This document shows, piece by piece, positions 55,466 to 63,906 of a DNA stretch of 64,000 bases (position 1 is its first letter; the number at the start of each line of letters is the position of its first letter). The notes beneath the pieces were generated by a model. It saw only the letters and a program-made list of their open reading frames with translations. It did not search any database and had not been told where the DNA came from. Source of the DNA: Sulfurovaceae bacterium (GTDB taxonomy: Bacteria; Campylobacterota; Campylobacteria; Campylobacterales; Sulfurovaceae); NCBI GenBank assembly GCA_028714675.1, contig JAQTLV010000003.1, positions 62,001 through 126,000 of the forward strand. Reading direction: 5' to 3'. The translations under genes and the position numbers were made by a program.

Positions 55466-56997
55466 TTTAACTCCATTGTAAGCACACCTTGATAGAATGA
55501 GCCATTTTGATCTTTTTCCAATAGTTTCATATTGATGTTTTGTATATTTATATTTTTCTCAGAGATAAACTTGATAAATTCTGTTATTTTTTTATCATTA
55601 TCACCAACTAATCCAATAGAGAAATTATTATCTTTATTTTGGAATTTTTCTATTGTTACACCAAATTTTTTCAAATCATTTGATAAATCATAAAATATTT
55701 TCGACTTCATTGTATAATTCACTTTTTTATTAAATATGCTATCTAATGTTTGCGCTTTTGAATTATAAGCTTCTCTTTTTGCATTTTCCTCTACACCAAG
55801 TATTTTCAATTCATTCTCTTTCTCAGAAATGGCTTTTTTATAATTTTCAACTTGTGGTGCTAACTCTTCTGATGTTCTAGTATTTGAATACGATTGTATA
55901 TCATTTATGTAAGAGTATAATAAATAATAAAGAGGCATAGAAAGACCAATAACACTTGCCACGCCAGCTGCTATTAAAAATTTTCCACCAGTTCTTTGAG
56001 CAAAAGATGGAGGTCTTTGAAATTGAGTGAGGTTTACCATTGAATTTTTATCATCGACGTAGTCAATGGATGTTTTTGCTAGCATTAATTCAAGAGGAGT
56101 TGATTTGGTATTGTTATTATATGTAAAACCTAAACCAAAATCCCAAATTTCTGAATTAGTTCCAATATAGTTCAAAATATATTTATGACAAAGAGGAATA
56201 TCGCCTATATCACTACCTATGAATATTTTATCTATTACTTCAATTTTTAATGCTCTTTTGGAATACACTATTACATCATTAACTGACAGGAAAAAACTTC
56301 CAAATATTTTGGCTAATGATTGTGATACATTCGTATCTATCCCATATAGATTGTCTTTTAAAAGCAACTCTAAAAATGAGCCTCTCTCTATGTGATTTCC
56401 AATCGCCTCGCAATATTTATCGTGTAATTTATCTATAGAATAGTCTAAATTTTTACTATACATAAAATTACCATCTTTATAAATGGCTATAAATGCATCT
56501 TTGTGCATTAAATATATGAAAATATGTACTTCATTTGAACTCAGTGCATTATTTGTATATAGAGTTTTGCACAATAAAGGAGCAGGTGCAATAAGATCTA
56601 TGTACTTTATATTTTTTTTGTGATTCTCAAATAAGGTATAATTTTCTTCAGATTTTGTAGTAAAAACATGGAATAATCTTTCGTCAGTTGCACTTTCTGA
56701 TTCAATATAACCTATTAAGTTTTCACTCTCTTCCTCGCTTATTCCAAGTTCTTCTTGTATTTTTATTTCTATGGCACTTGCCATATCTTCATCTGGAATT
56801 CTACGACTCATATTGATTGAAGCAATCAAAAGATCTTTATTTGAGATGAATGATGAAACAAATTGATTGTCGGAATAAGATGGTTTAGGTATCAATTCTA
56901 TTGAATTGTTTTTAACGATAGAATACCTGTTTTCATAAGGGTCTATCATAAGAATGCTACTAAAAGGCGATTTAGATGATTGTATCTTTTTAAACAT
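55462..56997 (-). CDS. MshI-like protein with PilM/PilN-type parts
   Basis: A roughly 511-residue protein starting the operon. The first 340 residues look like an actin-like cytosolic PilM/GspL domain, with the stretch EDMASAIEIKIQEELGIS. A membrane helix at about 345-368 is followed by a coiled coil (about 375-425) and a PilN-type periplasmic end. This fused architecture and its first position fit MshI. ATG 56997 is preferred because AAAGG lies 5 bases before it, while the GTG at 57003 overlaps that site. Confidence 0.68.
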   Translation of the reverse strand: MFKKIQSSKSPFSSILMIDPYENRYSIVKNNSIELIPKPSYSDNQFVSSFISNKDLLIASINMSRRIPDEDMASAIEIKIQEELGISEEESENLIGYIESESATDERLFHVFTTKSEENYTLFENHKKNIKYIDLIAPAPLLCKTLYTNNALSSNEVHIFIYLMHKDAFIAIYKDGNFMYSKNLDYSIDKLHDKYCEAIGNHIERGSFLELLLKDNLYGIDTNVSQSLAKIFGSFFLSVNDVIVYSKRALKIEVIDKIFIGSDIGDIPLCHKYILNYIGTNSEIWDFGLGFTYNNNTKSTPLELMLAKTSIDYVDDKNSMVNLTQFQRPPSFAQRTGGKFLIAAGVASVIGLSMPLYYLLYSYINDIQSYSNTRTSEELAPQVENYKKAISEKENELKILGVEENAKREAYNSKAQTLDSIFNKKVNYTMKSKIFYDLSNDLKKFGVTIEKFQNKDNNFSIGLVGDNDKKITEFIKFISEKNINIQNINMKLLEKDQNGSFYQGVLTMELK

Positions 56998-57061
56998 GGA
57001 CACCTTTCTTGATAAAGATTAACCTAATTCTACAATTTAAATATTTAAATAAATCTTAATA

Positions 57062-57949
57062 TTAAAATATATAACCAAAATTTTCTAATTCCTCTTTATT
57101 TTTACTCCATCCGCTTTTTACGGACACAAAAAGCTCTAGATGGATTTTTTTACCAGAAAATTTTTCTATATTTTTACGGGCATGTATTCCAATTCTTTTT
57201 ACACCTTCTCCATTTTTGCCAATAATCATTTTTTTTTGTATGTCTTTTTCTACAATTATGGTTGCCAAAATTTTATCTAAGTGTATGTTTTCCTCTATCT
57301 TTTCTATTATAACATCGCTTTCATATGGTATTTCATCACTCATATTCTCAAAAATAGATTCTCTTATAAATTCTTTATAAATAGAGCGAATATGCTCTGT
57401 AGTTAAAATTTCATCATCGAATAGCCAAGGATGTTCTGGCATATATCTAGATACAAGTTCTATTAATTCATTTTTGCCGACACTTTTATTTACAGAAAAA
57501 GGTATGATTGCTTCAAAATGTTCTTGAAATTTTTGGTATTCTCCAAGTTTTTGTAATAGTTTGGCTTGCGGAATTTGATCTATTTTATTTAATACTATTA
57601 TATGTTTTGTTTTCTTTCTTTCATTTAGGTGTAAAAATTTTTCATATTCATCTATTTTGTCCGTTGCTGGAGCTACAAATAAAATAAGATCACAATCACC
57701 TATAGCTTTCAATGCTTCTTCGAGCATAAATTTATTTAATAACTTTTCTTTTTTATGAATACCAGGAGTATCTATGAAAATTAATTGCGTATTTCCATGC
57801 ATAACTATTATCTGCATCCTTTTTCTAGTAGCTTGTGCCTTTTTTGATACCATGGCTACTCTTTCGCCAACAAGCAAGTTTAAGATAGAACTTTTTCCTG
57901 CATTTGGTCTTCCAACTACAGCTATAAAGCCAGCTTTTTTATTTTCCAT
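57062..57949 (-). CDS. era: Ribosome-assembly GTPase Era
   Basis: Binds 16S rRNA and helps mature the 30S subunit. The 295-residue product has GTPase motifs VGRPNAGKSS (about 12-21), DTPGIHK and NKID, and a C-terminal KH domain (about 200-295) with IGKNGEGVKRIGIHARKNIE. AGGAA precedes the ATG. It lies 39 bases after rplI on the same strand. Confidence 0.96.
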   Translation of the reverse strand: MENKKAGFIAVVGRPNAGKSSILNLLVGERVAMVSKKAQATRKRMQIIVMHGNTQLIFIDTPGIHKKEKLLNKFMLEEALKAIGDCDLILFVAPATDKIDEYEKFLHLNERKKTKHIIVLNKIDQIPQAKLLQKLGEYQKFQEHFEAIIPFSVNKSVGKNELIELVSRYMPEHPWLFDDEILTTEHIRSIYKEFIRESIFENMSDEIPYESDVIIEKIEENIHLDKILATIIVEKDIQKKMIIGKNGEGVKRIGIHARKNIEKFSGKKIHLELFVSVKSGWSKNKEELENFGYIF

Positions 57950-57988
57950 TTAATTCCTATAAAATATAATTTTTGTGTTTAAGGTATA

Positions 57989-58435
57989 TTAATCTATACC
58001 AACAACTTCTACTTTTAATTTCGCATGTATGCCATGACCTAGTTTTAAATCGACCTCATGAACACCTGTTGATTTTATAGGTTTTTCTAAATGAATACTT
58101 TTTTTATCAATATCAAACCCAAAAAGCTCTTTAATAACAGTTGCTATATCTCCATTGCCAACAGAGCCTTGTATTCCAATTGGTGCATTATGTTTTTTGA
58201 TTATTATATTTTTAGTTTCTAATTCATTTTTTTCTTTATTTAATCTTTCAATTTCTTCTTTATCAAGTTTTTCTTTGAGTGCAAGTTCGGCTTTGTAATT
58301 TTCTACAACCTCTGGTGTAGCAAGTTTAGCTAAACCCTTTCCAATAAGAAAATTTTGTCCATATCCATCTTTTACATCTTTTATTTCACCGGCACTACCC
58401 AGCGTTTTTACATCTTTTATTAGTAATACTTTCAC
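57989..58435 (-). CDS. rplI: Ribosomal protein bL9
   Basis: Large-subunit protein L9. The 148-residue product starts [30 protein letters not shown], has the central helix [20 protein letters not shown] and the C-terminal [25 protein letters not shown]- and TACAAT-like elements lie 30-45 bases upstream on the minus strand. Probably cotranscribed with era. Confidence 0.97.
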   Translation of the reverse strand: MKVLLIKDVKTLGSAGEIKDVKDGYGQNFLIGKGLAKLATPEVVENYKAELALKEKLDKEEIERLNKEKNELETKNIIIKKHNAPIGIQGSVGNGDIATVIKELFGFDIDKKSIHLEKPIKSTGVHEVDLKLGHGIHAKLKVEVVGID

Positions 58436-58459
58436 TAATATTCCTTTTATTTTTTATAT

Positions 58460-58465
58460 ATTGTA
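58460..58465 (-). promoter_or_regulatory. Likely -10 (TACAAT, minus strand) for rplI
   Basis: TACAAT in the context TTGGTACAAT lies 24 bases before the rplI ATG. A second candidate, TATAAT, lies at 58475-58480. Confidence 0.4.
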
Positions 58466-58568
58466 CCAAAAAATATTATAATGTATGAATTTATGTTTTA
58501 TTTTGATATGTATGAAGTTTTTGATTGAATATATTTTGCCCCATTAATTAATGAGGCAGTAGTAAGAA

Positions 58569-58594
58569 TTTACACCCCAGTTTTGGAGTGTAAA
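58569..58594 (-). terminator. Terminator after the PII gene
   Basis: An 11-position stem with one mismatch (TTTACACCCCA with TGGAGTGTAAA) and a GTTT loop, 6 bases beyond the stop of the PII gene. A perfect 12-base palindrome CATTAATTAATG follows at 58542-58553. Confidence 0.6.
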
Positions 58595-58600
58595 CATTTA

Positions 58601-58969
<369 letters not shown>

Positions 58970-58986
58970 TTATATGTAATAACCTA

Positions 58987-60318
58987 TTAAAGATTCATTA
59001 CTTTTTCACCGTGAACAGCTTCATCTAATCCAACTTCTTCTGTTTGTGCATCTACTCTGCCGCCACCTGTTAGAAGTGAAGATATAAAATATACAACTAT
59101 AGTTCCTATAAGCGTATAAAGACCAACAACTAAAACCGACTCAGCTTGAACCATAATTTGTCCAAATCTATCGTTAGCATCTTTCAATGGTCCTGACCAT
59201 AGAAGCGCTTGATCATTTAGAGCTAGAACACCAGTAGCAATCGCACCAAATAGTCCCGCTAAAAAGTGTACACCAAATGCATCTAAACTATCATCATAAC
59301 CAAGTTTTTTCTTCAATACTGCTACTCCAAAGAATGCAATTAAGCTTCCCAATATACCTATGATAAAAGCACCACCTACGCCAACAAATCCAGCTGCAGG
59401 AGTAATAGCTACTAGACCAGCAACCGCACCTGAAGCAGCTCCCAAAAGAGTTGGTTTTTTGAAAACCATTTGTTCTATTAATACCCAAGTTAATGTTGCA
59501 ACAGCAGTAGCTATAGTAGTAGTAAGCATTGCAACACCAGCTATCATATTTGCACCAAATGCAGATCCAGCATTAAATCCATACCAACCAAACCATAATA
59601 ATCCAGCACCAAGTGCAGTAAGCATTACGCTCATAGGTTTCATAGCAACTTTACCATATCCAGCTCTTTTGCCTACTAAAACAGCTATAACAAGACCAGC
59701 AAGACCACCATTCATATGCACAACTGTTCCACCAGCAAAATCTAATGCACCAGCATTAAATAGGTATCCGCCACCCCAAACCATATGTGCTATTGGACCA
59801 TAAACTATAACTGTCCAAAGAGCAACAAAAATCATCCAGGTGGAAAATTTCATTCTTTCAATCGCAGAACCAGAAGCAATAGCAACAGTAATAGCCGCAA
59901 AAGTACCTTGGAATACTACAAAAACATATTTTGGGTAAAGCTGACCAAGTTCTACACTTGCAAATTCATCCCATTTAATACCATTTAGCATAACATTTCC
60001 AAAGCCACCCATAAAGTTGTTTAGGCTGCCATCCATTGTTCCAAAAGCAACTGAGAATCCAGCTACCACCCAAGCTATCATAGCTATTGCAAAAGCCATG
60101 AATACCATAGCATAAGTATTTAGCAAGTTTTTACTTCTTGTCATACCACCATAAAAAAGTGCTAAACCTATTGGGGTCATAAGCATAACCAAAGCCGTTG
60201 ATATTAACATCCAAGATGTATCCCCGCTGTTTATTACAGGTGCAGATGTAGCATTTTCATCTGCAAGTGCAAACATAGAAAACAGAATACTCAAAACTGA
60301 TATCCATTTTAATTTCAT
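58987..60318 (-). CDS. amtB: Ammonium transporter AmtB
   Basis: Ammonium channel of the Amt/Rh family. The 443-residue product begins with a signal peptide (about 1-20) and has about 11 membrane helices. Seen: DTSWMLISTALVMLMTPIGLALFYGG, and DFAGGTVVHMNGGLAGLV carrying the conserved Asp and pore segment, and FGVHFLAGLFGAIATGVL with the pore histidine. The tail ends HGEKVMNL, near the PII-contact site. A TATAAT 34 bases upstream and GAAGGAG give it its own promoter. Confidence 0.95.
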   Translation of the reverse strand: MKLKWISVLSILFSMFALADENATSAPVINSGDTSWMLISTALVMLMTPIGLALFYGGMTRSKNLLNTYAMVFMAFAIAMIAWVVAGFSVAFGTMDGSLNNFMGGFGNVMLNGIKWDEFASVELGQLYPKYVFVVFQGTFAAITVAIASGSAIERMKFSTWMIFVALWTVIVYGPIAHMVWGGGYLFNAGALDFAGGTVVHMNGGLAGLVIAVLVGKRAGYGKVAMKPMSVMLTALGAGLLWFGWYGFNAGSAFGANMIAGVAMLTTTIATAVATLTWVLIEQMVFKKPTLLGAASGAVAGLVAITPAAGFVGVGGAFIIGILGSLIAFFGVAVLKKKLGYDDSLDAFGVHFLAGLFGAIATGVLALNDQALLWSGPLKDANDRFGQIMVQAESVLVVGLYTLIGTIVVYFISSLLTGGGRVDAQTEEVGLDEAVHGEKVMNL

Positions 60319-60351
60319 TGTATCTCCTTCGTATAATTAAATTACAGACAA

Positions 60352-60357
60352 ATTATA
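60352..60357 (-). promoter_or_regulatory. -10 element (TATAAT, minus strand) for amtB
   Basis: TATAAT on the minus strand, 33 bases before the amtB ATG. No sigma-54 GG/GC pair was found in the 89-base gap, so sigma-70 transcription is inferred. Confidence 0.5.
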
Positions 60358-60407
60358 ACAACAACTTGAACGTAAAATAAACTTAAGATTGATTAAAAAA
60401 TAGGCAA

Positions 60408-61109
60408 TCATAATATTATTGGCAATTGAAGCTTGAAAACATCTTTTTTTGTTTGGCAACTAAAGCATGTTTGTTGAACCATTTGCATAATTTCATCATC
60501 ATTGCTTGTATCTCGTTTTTGAGATTTTAAAATCAACTCTAATATTTGATATTTTGTTTCACCCAACACCAAGTATTCACCAAAAAGCAGTTTTAAGTCA
60601 ATACTTAAGGACTGAGATCCAATAAAAGATGTTAACATTTTTCTTATAATTTTTGAAAAACTATTTTGATCTATTTTAAACATTGGCAGGTCTTGATCAA
60701 CAAATAGTGATAGTTTTGTATCACTTTGCATTTCAAATAAAGTTATATTAGCTTCAAGCAAACTATTTACATCAGTTGCAATCAACATCTCTTTCGATAC
60801 ATTTTTTTCTTGTTTTATTAATGGTTTATTATAGAGTCTTATATAAATATTCTCATCATCTTCGTAACCTACCATTATAGAAAAAAAGGAGAAGGTGTCA
60901 AATTCTAAATTGCTTAATATATTTTTGTGCCCATAGCTTTTTGGGGCATATTCTAGTGCCAAATCATAAAGAACTTTTGGATTTATATACCCAAGTAAAA
61001 TTTCTGCAGAGTTATTTAGATACTTTATATGTCCTCCAAAATCAAAAAGTACGAATGGATTGCTGTCATTTTCTATAAAATTTCTAAAATCAATTGATTC
61101 CATTTTCAT
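60408..61109 (-). CDS. PAS-domain sensor-like protein, reduced NtrB-like
   Basis: A 233-residue soluble protein. The N-terminal part (about 12-100) resembles a PAS domain: NPFVLFDFGGHIKYLNNSAE. The C-terminal part (about 125-233) has text such as FSKIIRKMLTSFIG that resembles the N-box helix of histidine-kinase ATPase domains, but the phosphoacceptor H box and the G1/G2 boxes are not seen. It overlaps the NtrC-like gene by 20 bases and lies just upstream of amtB. A degenerate NtrB-like partner is inferred; no catalytic activity is expected. Confidence 0.6.
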   Translation of the reverse strand: MKMESIDFRNFIENDSNPFVLFDFGGHIKYLNNSAEILLGYINPKVLYDLALEYAPKSYGHKNILSNLEFDTFSFFSIMVGYEDDENIYIRLYNKPLIKQEKNVSKEMLIATDVNSLLEANITLFEMQSDTKLSLFVDQDLPMFKIDQNSFSKIIRKMLTSFIGSQSLSIDLKLLFGEYLVLGETKYQILELILKSQKRDTSNDDEIMQMVQQTCFSCQTKKDVFKLQLPIIL

Positions 61110-61815
61110 TTACCTTTTTCCTAAGAGTATTTCTATTTATTCCAAGTATCTGAGATAGTTTTAATTGCGAACCATATTTTTCTAGCCCAGCAACAATAAG
61201 CGGGTATTCAAAAAGATTTAAAAATTTCACATAATCATTATTGCCTTGAAGATTTTTTTTGAAATAATCATATAGGATATCTTGGATTTCATTTTTTTCT
61301 AAATTATTAAATGCAACTTTTTTATAAACATCTATTTTGAGTGATTTTATATTATCATTTAAATTTATTTTTTCTATATCAAAATTTAAAATTTCTTTTT
61401 TTGATAAGTTTTCATTAGCCTCTTTTGTATACTTATCTATAAAAAATTTTAAATCTTCCAGCCTTTCTCTTAAAGGTGGCATTTTATATATAAAGCCAAA
61501 CAATGAATCTATATAGTCTGGTATTGTTATTTCATTGGCAATAGCAATTATTTTTTTATTATTAAAATCCTCTGAGTCATAATTTCTATGTATATCAAAA
61601 TTATAAATCACAATCTCACTATTTTCCTGCAACACATTTTTTATTTTTGAAAAATCTCCGCCATCTATCCATGTGGCATTATTGTATATTGATTTTACCA
61701 ATGTTTTTTTGCCTATATTTGATTCCCCATATAGCAAAGTTGATATTTGCATATTTCTTGTAAGTTCAAATCCTTTTTTGATTTGTTTTATTTTTTCACA
61801 ATCACTAAAAAACAT
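61090..61815 (-). CDS. Reduced NtrC-like regulator with Fis-type DNA-binding domain
   Basis: A 241-residue protein related to sigma-54 activators but smaller. Walker A is LLYGESNIGKKT (about 28-39). The conserved PPLRERLEDL (about 114-123) of AAA sigma-54 activators is clear. The C-terminal Fis-type helix-turn-helix (about 205-238) reads EKYGSQLKLSQILGINRNTL. Missing are a receiver domain, the GAFTGA loop and a clear Walker B, so it probably cannot activate sigma-54 in the usual way. It may be a DNA-binding regulator of amtB-glnK. It is divergent from the DUF234-type gene. Confidence 0.68.
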   Translation of the reverse strand: MFFSDCEKIKQIKKGFELTRNMQISTLLYGESNIGKKTLVKSIYNNATWIDGGDFSKIKNVLQENSEIVIYNFDIHRNYDSEDFNNKKIIAIANEITIPDYIDSLFGFIYKMPPLRERLEDLKFFIDKYTKEANENLSKKEILNFDIEKINLNDNIKSLKIDVYKKVAFNNLEKNEIQDILYDYFKKNLQGNNDYVKFLNLFEYPLIVAGLEKYGSQLKLSQILGINRNTLRKKVNENGIN

Positions 61816-61938
61816 ATATTCTCCATTAGTAAATATGAGTCATATTCTTGATTAAAAAATAATCATACTTTTAATAAAATATTGTAGCTTAAATATGTTA
61901 AAATATAAAATTAATACATTCGATGACAAAGGTTTATA
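61816..61938. promoter_or_regulatory. Divergent region between NtrC-like and DUF234-type genes
   Basis: This A/T-rich stretch of 123 bases holds the promoters of two diverging genes. TAAAAT-like text near 61899-61907 could serve the plus-strand gene. AATGGAGAATAT is the ribosome site of the NtrC-like gene. Nothing else recognisable. Confidence 0.35.
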
Positions 61939-62802
61939 ATTAAAAAATTATTTCAAAGTTTTTCTTTAAAGCATCCATACCTAGATTTTGAACAATTAAT
62001 CGATTATTTTTCTATATTTGGTGGAACGGATGAATTGGAGCTTGATTATTTCGCTACTCTCTTTGAGTTTATTGAAAACAAATTTATTCGTAACCTTGAA
62101 ATTATATCTTTACAAATAGAGCCAACATATATATTGGAAAGCCCATATAGAGAAGTTCTTATGGCAATAGCAAAGGGGGATGGAAAGATATATTCATCTA
62201 TAAAAAAAGCTAAGCTAAATGAACATTTGGGCGAAAACATAATAAAAGATTTAACAAAATTAGGAATTATTAGGCTAGAAGAATCAAAAGAATTAGAATC
62301 AAATTCTTTCAAAAGATACAGAATACAATCAAAGCTTAGGTTTAAAAAACCATTTTTGAGATTTTGGTTTGGTTTTGTTGAGCCTTTCAGAAAAGAGTTG
62401 GAAGCTGGTGTTTACGAAAATTTTATAGCAAATTTTAAAGCACATTATGAAAGACTAAGAAGTCTTGTTTTTGAGCATCTATCAGAAGAGTTTTTATTAG
62501 ATTACTATAACAATAAAGGTATTAATATTATTTTTTCTGGTAGTTATTGGGACAAGGATAATGAATTTGATATAGTTGCTATTACAGAATCAAAAGAGAT
62601 TATTTTGGCTGAATGTAAATACAAAGATAGAAAAGTATGCAAAAATGAATTAACAAAATTAAAATTAAAAGCAACACAATCTAACTTAACAGCAAAACAT
62701 TGGGTACTCTTTTCTAAACAAGGATTTTCAATTGAGTTGAAAAATTCTAAAGATAAAAATTTACTGCTTTTTGATTTACAAGATTTATCACAATGGAATT
62801 AG
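61939..62802 (+). CDS. Stand-alone DUF234-type protein, no ATG start
   Basis: A 287-residue protein resembling the C-terminal part of archaeal-type ATPases (DUF234) without the ATPase. The middle has RFKKPFLRFWFGFVEPFRKE, and the C-terminal part has FDIVAI and ILAECKYKDRKV, a PD-(D/E)XK-like pattern (Asp, Glu-x-Lys). The frame is open from 61927. AAAGG at 61928-61932 lies 6 bases before ATT 61939 (ATA 61936 next to it), so an ATT or ATA start is proposed; the first common alternative is TTG 62035, which would lose 32 residues. Convergent with mltG. Confidence 0.62.
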   Translation: MKKLFQSFSLKHPYLDFEQLIDYFSIFGGTDELELDYFATLFEFIENKFIRNLEIISLQIEPTYILESPYREVLMAIAKGDGKIYSSIKKAKLNEHLGENIIKDLTKLGIIRLEESKELESNSFKRYRIQSKLRFKKPFLRFWFGFVEPFRKELEAGVYENFIANFKAHYERLRSLVFEHLSEEFLLDYYNNKGINIIFSGSYWDKDNEFDIVAITESKEIILAECKYKDRKVCKNELTKLKLKATQSNLTAKHWVLFSKQGFSIELKNSKDKNLLLFDLQDLSQWN

Positions 62803-62805
62803 TTA

Positions 62806-63897
62806 TTATTTATTTTCTTCTATAGCATTTCTGTGCGATTTAAAATCTTTTGAAAAAGTGTGAACGCCAGTTTTATTTTTCACAAAATATAGATAATTTG
62901 TTTTGCTTGGTTTTATGGCTGCTTCTATTGCCTCTTGAGATACCGAGCCAACAGGAGATTCTGGTAAGCCGTAGTTTTTGTAGGTATTGAATGTAGTATT
63001 GTCAGTTTTTATTCTCTCGGCTGTTACCGCTATATGTGAATATTTGCCATAGTTTAAGGCACCATCCATTTGCAACTTCATTTTTTTTGCTATTCTATTG
63101 TCTATGACAGATGAAACTATTGGCATTTCTTCCTTGTTTGCTGCTTCTTTTTGTATAATAGAGGCTTTTATTAGGATTTTATTCCATTCTTCTTTGTTGT
63201 ATGTTCCAAAGTATTTTGTTGCTAATTTATCATATTTTTGTTCTGATGGTTTTAAAAGAAATTCTATAAGTTTTTTTTCATTCATGTTGGTATTTGTGAA
63301 ATAGGTATCAGGACTAATACCAGCTTCTTTGTAGAATGATTGTTTTTCATATTCATCCATAAGGATTGTTTTATTCAAATTCATCTGCTTTGCAACTTTT
63401 TCAAAAAAAACTTCCAATGTTTCGCCTGGTATTAAAGTAATATGATTATCTACTCCACTTGCTTTAGTATTTGCAATTTTATACAAAAAGTTAATTCTAG
63501 ACAGTGTTTCATTTTTATCAAAATAAATTATTCCTGCCCTAGGAGTACCAAGAATAGTTAGAAGATATTTGTCTATAATATTAACACTATAGCCTTGTTT
63601 TTTTAAGCCATTAACTACTTGGGAGATTCCTCCATATTTTATTTCAACTTTTTCTTTTGGTTGTATTGACTCAAAGATATACAATACAAATATAATAGAT
63701 ACAATAGATATAACTGCTTTTAAAATAACAATTAATTTATCTATTTTTATATGTTTTTTTGGTTTTGTAGTTTTGTTTGAAACGGTATTTTTTATTTTTT
63801 TGGGAGTGGTTCTTGTTTTTTTAGGCGTGCTTTTTCTTTTGTTTTCCGTATCTTTTTTTTTGCTTTGATTATTATTGTTTTTTCTTTCCTTTGCCAA
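62806..63897 (-). CDS. mltG: Endolytic murein transglycosylase MltG (YceG)
   Basis: Membrane transglycosylase that cuts nascent glycan strands. The 363-residue product has a very basic Lys/Thr/Asn-rich cytosolic tail (about 1-52), one membrane helix (about 55-75) and a YceG domain (about 85-363). That domain includes IPGETLEVFFEKV-like text and the catalytic region LIKASIIQKEAANKEEMP followed by NRIAKKMKLQMDGALNYG. TTG start with AAGGA 6 bases before it, which overlaps the stop of the upstream permease gene. The long tail is unusual compared with E. coli. Confidence 0.9.
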   Translation of the reverse strand: MAKERKNNNNQSKKKDTENKRKSTPKKTRTTPKKIKNTVSNKTTKPKKHIKIDKLIVILKAVISIVSIIFVLYIFESIQPKEKVEIKYGGISQVVNGLKKQGYSVNIIDKYLLTILGTPRAGIIYFDKNETLSRINFLYKIANTKASGVDNHITLIPGETLEVFFEKVAKQMNLNKTILMDEYEKQSFYKEAGISPDTYFTNTNMNEKKLIEFLLKPSEQKYDKLATKYFGTYNKEEWNKILIKASIIQKEAANKEEMPIVSSVIDNRIAKKMKLQMDGALNYGKYSHIAVTAERIKTDNTTFNTYKNYGLPESPVGSVSQEAIEAAIKPSKTNYLYFVKNKTGVHTFSKDFKSHRNAIEENK

Positions 63898-63906
63898 AAA
63901 ATATCC

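Noticed and set aside
58542-58553. Palindrome CATTAATTAATG as an operator
   Set aside because: A/T-rich palindromes of this size arise often in DNA of this composition; it is after the PII gene, not ahead of a promoter.
59360-59803. Long plus-strand frame (147 codons) opposite amtB
   Set aside because: Composition is Ala/Pro/Thr-rich, as expected from the reverse of a hydrophobic membrane protein; no start signal.
60319-60407. Sigma-54 promoter for amtB
   Set aside because: No GG-N10-GC pair with the -24/-12 consensus was found; a plain TATAAT is present instead.
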